DNA from: Hyphomonadaceae bacterium
Lineage (GTDB): Bacteria > Pseudomonadota > Alphaproteobacteria > Caulobacterales > Aquidulcibacteraceae
Direction of reading: 5' to 3'
Assembly (NCBI GenBank): GCA_016791445.1
Contig: JAEUMP010000016.1
Span: 62,001-126,000 of the forward strand
Length of the DNA: 64,000 nucleotides
Part shown: one piece after another, positions 60,039 to 64,000 of the stretch
Layout: the number at the start of each line of letters is the position of its first letter
How positions within the stretch are numbered: the first letter of the stretch is position 1
Notes under the pieces: generated by a model
Seen by the model: only the letters and a program-made list of their open reading frames with translations
The model's database searches: none
What the model was told of the DNA's origin: nothing
Program-made: the position numbers and the translations under genes

Positions 60039-61319
60039 ATGACCGAAAAGACCTGGCGTAAACGCAAACTCGGCAACCGCCTGCTCAGCCCCGAGACGCT
60101 GATGATGGGCTACGGCTACGACCCGATGCTGTCGGAAGGCTCGCTGAAGCCGCCACAGTTCTCCACATCGACCTTCGTGTTCCGTTCCGCCGAGGACGGA
60201 AAGAACTTCTTCGCCACCATGCAGGGCCGGCGAAAGCTGGGCCCGGGTGAAGAGCCGGGGCTGGTCTATTCGCGCTTCAACAATCCGAACCTCGAAGTGC
60301 TCGAGGATCGACTGGCCATCTGGGATGAAGCGGAAGCTTCGCTGGCCTTCGGCTCCGGCATGGCGGCGATCTCGACGTGCATGCTCGCCTATGTGCGACC
60401 GGGCGACGTGATCCTGCAGTGTCAGCCGATCTATGGCGGCACCGAAACGCTCATTCATTCGATTCTGCCGGAGTTCGGCGTTCAGCAAGTCGGCTTCGAA
60501 GTCGAAGGAGGCACGGAAGCGATGCATGCGGCGGCGGCAAAAGCGAAGGCGCTGGGCCGCGTCGCGGCGATCTTCCTCGAAACGCCCGGCAATCCGACGA
60601 GCGGCCTCGTCGACATCGCTGCGGCGCGCCGCATTTCCGAATCCCTGCTGACCGGCGATTTCCGCCCCCCGGTCATCGTCGACAACACCATGCTCGGCCC
60701 GATTTATTCGACCCCGCTGGCGCATGGCGCCGACATCGTCGTCACGTCGCTGACGAAATATGTCGGCGGGCACAGCGATCTGATCGCCGGCGGCGCTTCG
60801 GGTTCGAAGCTGATGCTGCAACCCGTGCGGCGGATGCGCTCCACGATCGGCACCATGTGCGACCCGCACACAGCGTGGCTGCTGATGCGGTCGCTGGAAA
60901 CACTCAAGCTGCGCATGGAAGCGGGCGCGGCGGGCGCGAAGAAGGTCGCCGAATTCCTGCGCGATCACCCGAAGATCGACAATGTGTGGTTCCTCGACTT
61001 CCTGCCGGAAGGCCATGTGGATCGCGACATCCACGCGCGGCAGAACAAGAGCGCGGGCTCGACGTTCTCGTTCGAAGTGAAGGGCGGAGAGGCGGAAGCG
61101 TTCCGGCTGCTGGACAATCTGCAGGTCATCAAGCTCGCGGTCAGCCTCGGCGGCACCGAAACGCTCGCGTCGCATCCCGCGTCGATGACGCACTCCGGCA
61201 TGCCGGCAGACGAGTTGAAGCGCTTCTCGATCACGCCGGCCCTCATCCGCATTTCCGTGGGCGTGGAGAATCCGGACGATCTGCTTGCGGATCTCGAACA
61301 GGCGCTGCGGGCGGTGTGA
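60039..61319 (+). CDS. PLP-dependent cystathionine gamma-synthase/lyase family enzyme
   Basis: The 426-residue Cys/Met-metabolism PLP enzyme has YSRFNNPNLEVLEDRLA, FGSGMAAIS, ETPGNPTSGLVDI, VDNTMLGPIYSTPL and the PLP-lysine motif SLTKYVGGHSD with Lys240. It ends SVGVENPDDLLADLEQAL. It could be cystathionine gamma-synthase, O-acylhomoserine sulfhydrylase or methionine gamma-lyase; the sequence does not decide. A small hairpin at 59975-59996 precedes it. No SAM riboswitch was recognised. Confidence 0.92.
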   Translation: MTEKTWRKRKLGNRLLSPETLMMGYGYDPMLSEGSLKPPQFSTSTFVFRSAEDGKNFFATMQGRRKLGPGEEPGLVYSRFNNPNLEVLEDRLAIWDEAEASLAFGSGMAAISTCMLAYVRPGDVILQCQPIYGGTETLIHSILPEFGVQQVGFEVEGGTEAMHAAAAKAKALGRVAAIFLETPGNPTSGLVDIAAARRISESLLTGDFRPPVIVDNTMLGPIYSTPLAHGADIVVTSLTKYVGGHSDLIAGGASGSKLMLQPVRRMRSTIGTMCDPHTAWLLMRSLETLKLRMEAGAAGAKKVAEFLRDHPKIDNVWFLDFLPEGHVDRDIHARQNKSAGSTFSFEVKGGEAEAFRLLDNLQVIKLAVSLGGTETLASHPASMTHSGMPADELKRFSITPALIRISVGVENPDDLLADLEQALRAV

Positions 61320-61325
61320 CGCCGC

Positions 61326-62594
61326 TCAGAAGTGCGCGTCGAGGAAGGCGATCGTCTCGCGCCAGTCACGCGGACGCACGCCGTGCCCGCCGGGGCGCAT
61401 GAAGGTGGCGATGTCGCCGGAGAAATCCGTGCGCGATGGCGACGTCTGGGCAAGCCCCTGCCGGTCGAAGAGCGCATAGACGGGGTTGGCCGCTTCCGCC
61501 GCCGCGAACGCGTTGGCGGGATCGGACCAGCGATCCATCCGCGCGCCGCCGAGCAGGATCGGACGCGGCGCGATGAGGGCGATGAGGAGATGCTGGTCGA
61601 GCGGCAGATCCTCGCGGCGCGCCATCCGTTCCGGCAGGGCCGGCGAGAACCAGTGCGGAAACTTCCTCGTGATGGCGCGGATCGATTCCCCCCGTGTCGT
61701 CTGTGACAGCGTCGCGCCGAAAGTGCCGGACTGGTTTGCGACGACGAGAGCGGCGCGTTCGTCGAACGCCGCCGCCAGCAGCGCCGCCTTGCCGAAGCGC
61801 GAATGGCCCCACAGGGCGATGCGGCTTGAATCCAGACGCTTGTCCGCACTCACCGCGTCGATCGCCCGCGAATAGCCCCACGCCCACGCCGCGAGTGCGC
61901 CGGCCTTGGGCGCACTTTCATCCATGTCGGCGGCGAGCGCCTCCAGCGTCGCCTGCGACAGGCGCGGATCATCCTCGACGATCTCGCCGGGGAAGAACGT
62001 CAGCACGGCGTATCCCGCCTTGGCGAGCGTGGCGAAGGGCGGCGCGATGATATCGGCGCCGTGCAGCGTTTCCGCCGCCCATTGCTGGATCGGCGTACGA
62101 CAGCGACCGGGTGTCCAGGCGGGCCGGTCGACATCGCGATAGCGACCGGCGAGCGCGGCGCGGTTGCCGCAGAAGTTCGTCGCAATCACCACCGGCAGCG
62201 GCGCCTTCGCCTGGCGCGGCATGATCATCAGCGCGTGGAACCGGATCGGACCTGCCCGCAGCGGGACGTCGAGCGTCCATTCCTCGATCACCGCAATACC
62301 CTTGAACGCGGCGTCATCGATCACGCGCCGGCTGGTCAGGATCGGCGACACCGTCTCGGGCTGGGCGCCATAAATCAGGCGCTCGAACGCGCCGCGCAGG
62401 ATCGGCGCGCGCCGGGAAAGCCACTCGTCCGCCGAGGTCACAGGCGCATCGCTGCCGAACGCGCCCAGCACATCGGGCATCTCCGGCGGCGCCTTCGGGT
62501 GGGCGGGCGCCGCGCGCAAGCTGAATTGCACGCCCCACAGGACGATCCCGAGAGCGACAACGACATACAGAATGCGCTTCAGGCCGGGGCGCAC
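61326..62594 (-). CDS. CE15-like glucuronoyl esterase family alpha/beta hydrolase
   Basis: The 422-residue product has one N-terminal hydrophobic anchor or signal (residues 8-28) and the motif GHSRFGKAALL, with Ser265 as nucleophile; GHSRxGK is characteristic of bacterial CE15 glucuronoyl esterases. A late acidic region and GGHGVRPRDW supply candidate Asp and His. These enzymes cleave lignin-glucuronoxylan esters, but paralogues have other roles. GTG 62594 has GGGGAG 9 nt upstream, which is better than TTG 62624. Confidence 0.82.
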   Translation of the reverse strand: MRPGLKRILYVVVALGIVLWGVQFSLRAAPAHPKAPPEMPDVLGAFGSDAPVTSADEWLSRRAPILRGAFERLIYGAQPETVSPILTSRRVIDDAAFKGIAVIEEWTLDVPLRAGPIRFHALMIMPRQAKAPLPVVIATNFCGNRAALAGRYRDVDRPAWTPGRCRTPIQQWAAETLHGADIIAPPFATLAKAGYAVLTFFPGEIVEDDPRLSQATLEALAADMDESAPKAGALAAWAWGYSRAIDAVSADKRLDSSRIALWGHSRFGKAALLAAAFDERAALVVANQSGTFGATLSQTTRGESIRAITRKFPHWFSPALPERMARREDLPLDQHLLIALIAPRPILLGGARMDRWSDPANAFAAAEAANPVYALFDRQGLAQTSPSRTDFSGDIATFMRPGGHGVRPRDWRETIAFLDAHF

Positions 62595-62673
62595 GCGTTC
62601 AGTCTCCCCTGTTCGGCGCTGCAAGTGTCACATGAGTACGATGAACACAGGGCAAAGGTTGCCCCGTCGCGGA

Positions 62674-63537
62674 TCACTTTGGCTTGCGCGGCCGGATCAG
62701 GCCCTCCTGGGCGACGCTGGCCACCAGCGTGCCGTCCTGCAGATAGATGGCGCCGCGATTGAAGCCGCGCGCGCCGGATGCGGACGGGCTGTCCTGATCG
62801 TAGAGGTGCCATTCATGCGCGCGTGAAGGCCGGTGAAACCAGATGATGTGATCGAGACTCGCCATCATCACACCGGAGAGCCACGACACGCCATGCGGAC
62901 GCGCGCAGGTGTCGAGCAGGCTCATGTCCGTCGCGTATGCAAGCATGCACTGGTTGATGGCGACGCCATCGCCCACGTCTTCCGCCGCGCGGAACCACAC
63001 CTGCTGGTGCGCCGGCATCTTCTTCGGCTTGATCGGGTTGTTCGGATCGACGCGGCGCACTTCGATGGCCCGGTCGCGGGCCATGGATTCAGCGAATGCG
63101 GCGGGCATCGTGGCGGCGAACGGCGCAAAGCGCTCGCGGTCGGTCTGCACGGTTTCCGGCGCCGGCGCAGCGGGCAAGGGATCGCTGTGCTCGAAGCCTT
63201 CCTCGTGCACCTGGAAAGACGCCGCGAGGTTGAAGATCTGCTCGCCGTGCTGGATCGCGATCACGCGCCGCGTGGTGAAGGAGCGCCCGTCCCGCGAGCG
63301 CTCGACCTCGTAGAGCACCGGCGCCTTGGGATCGCCCGGGCGGATGAAATAGCTCTGCAGGGAATGGCAGGTGCGCCCCTCCACGGTGCGGTAGGCGGCC
63401 ATCAGCGCCTGCGCGATGACCTGCCCCCCATAGATGCGGTCGCGGTTCATCTCGTCCTGCGGGGTCTGGCCCCGGAAGAGGTTCACCTCGATGGGCTCGA
63501 GGGACAGCGTGTCGATGAGGGTCTGGATGGCGGTCAT
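62674..63537 (-). CDS. tesB: Acyl-CoA thioesterase II (TesB)
   Basis: The 287-residue double-hotdog thioesterase has LEPIEVNLFRGQTPQDE, IYGGQVIAQALMAA (first hotdog with active-site Asp/Gln pattern), HSLQSYFIRPGD, and in the second half GVSWLSGVMMASLDHIIWFHRP and DQDSPSASGARGFNRGAIY. It hydrolyses medium- and long-chain acyl-CoA. ATG 63537 fits the family start. It is divergent from the helicase gene with 75 bp between starts. Confidence 0.94.
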   Translation of the reverse strand: MTAIQTLIDTLSLEPIEVNLFRGQTPQDEMNRDRIYGGQVIAQALMAAYRTVEGRTCHSLQSYFIRPGDPKAPVLYEVERSRDGRSFTTRRVIAIQHGEQIFNLAASFQVHEEGFEHSDPLPAAPAPETVQTDRERFAPFAATMPAAFAESMARDRAIEVRRVDPNNPIKPKKMPAHQQVWFRAAEDVGDGVAINQCMLAYATDMSLLDTCARPHGVSWLSGVMMASLDHIIWFHRPSRAHEWHLYDQDSPSASGARGFNRGAIYLQDGTLVASVAQEGLIRPRKPK

Positions 63538-63612
63538 GGCCGTGGGTTAGGCGCTTGGCCGCGTTGCGGCAAGGTTGGGCATTTCGGCGCGAACACCTTT
63601 AGAACACCGACA

Positions 63613-64000
63613 ATGAGTCTCCCGATCGACCCCGCCGCAGAAGCGGCCCGCGCCGCCCTCGACGACCGCGAACCCGTGGTGTTCCTCACCGGGCGCGCCG
63701 GCACGGGCAAGAGCCACTTCATCCGCACGCTCCTGAAGGAAGACCAGCACCGCCCGCAGGTGGTGCTCGCGCCGACGGGTCTCGCGGCGATGAACATCGG
63801 CGGCCAGACGGTGCACTCCTTCTTCGGCCTGCCGCCGCGCCTGCTGCTGGGGTTCAAGGAAAAGCCGAACTGGTTCTTCACGCAGAACGTGCGGCGGCTC
63901 TCGCGCATCGTCGTCGATGAAATCTCGATGCTGCGCGCCGACACGCTCGACGCCATGGACGCGCACCTGCGCGCCGCGCGCAAGAGCGTGAAGCCGTTCG
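63613..64000 (+). CDS. PIF1/RecD-like ATP-dependent helicase (N-terminal part)
   Basis: The frame starts at ATG 63613 and runs off the window, showing 129 residues. It has FLTGRAGTGKSHFI (Walker A), VLAPTGLAAMNIGGQTVHSFFG (motif Ia, characteristic of PIF1) and RIVVDEISMLRADTLDAMD (Walker B). PIF1-like helicases unwind DNA 5' to 3'. The rest of the protein, including any C-terminal domain, lies outside the window. Confidence 0.9.
   Translation, partial: MSLPIDPAAEAARAALDDREPVVFLTGRAGTGKSHFIRTLLKEDQHRPQVVLAPTGLAAMNIGGQTVHSFFGLPPRLLLGFKEKPNWFFTQNVRRLSRIVVDEISMLRADTLDAMDAHLRAARKSVKPF

Overview
The window is a high-GC (roughly two-thirds G+C by eye) chromosomal segment of an alphaproteobacterium. 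The best fit is the Caulobacterales/Hyphomonadaceae neighbourhood. The evidence is the ffh-rpsP-rimM-trmD-rplS order, MmcB, DUF2794, a RegB/RegA redox pair with a SenC homologue, intracellular PHB depolymerase, and a split CcmABCD-CcmG cluster. The genus is an inference. No rRNA, tRNA, CRISPR array, prophage or classical insertion sequence was seen. Most of the 64 kb is housekeeping DNA with short gaps and many 1-4 bp start/stop overlaps.

Region by region. 1-9.5 kb: translation and protein targeting (ffh, rpsP, rimM, trmD, rplS, mtaB, ftsY, an ABC-F ATPase). rimM is fused in frame to a DUF559 endonuclease-like domain carried on a roughly 0.5 kb cassette with long inverted-repeat ends. 9.6-15.6 kb: a CPA2 antiporter, YciB, a Nudix hydrolase, a MarR regulator and aconitase. 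15.8-18.5 kb: cytochrome c maturation genes ccmABCDG. 18.5-23 kb: a Gld-type ABC transporter operon on the minus strand. 23-30.5 kb: an SDR, DUF2794, SRPBCC, a Bax-inhibitor-1 protein, PBP1A, a YgjP-type metalloprotein and PHB depolymerase. 30.7-33.8 kb: the senC / regB / regA redox-control locus. 33.8-45.5 kb: mixed small genes, a diiron ferritin-like protein, a cytochrome P450 and a large RTX protein. 46-53.9 kb: a lipoprotein, ThpR, DUF502, a histidine kinase, Tas-like reductase, aldehyde dehydrogenase and an outer-membrane barrel. 54-60 kb: two 599-residue ABC exporter halves with badly degenerate nucleotide sites, divergent from a 720-residue acidic protein of unknown function with a novel-looking repeat. 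60-64 kb: a PLP gamma-synthase/lyase, a CE15-like esterase, TesB and the start of a PIF1-like helicase.

The most unusual parts are (1) the IR-flanked DUF559 cassette fused to rimM, together with related hairpin repeats elsewhere in the window, and (2) the degenerate ABC pair plus the LAVGA-repeat protein, which share a 150-bp AT-richer divergent promoter region with a split inverted repeat. Several REP/BIME-like hairpin families sit between genes. All assignments come from reading the sequence and recalling family motifs; no database search was run.
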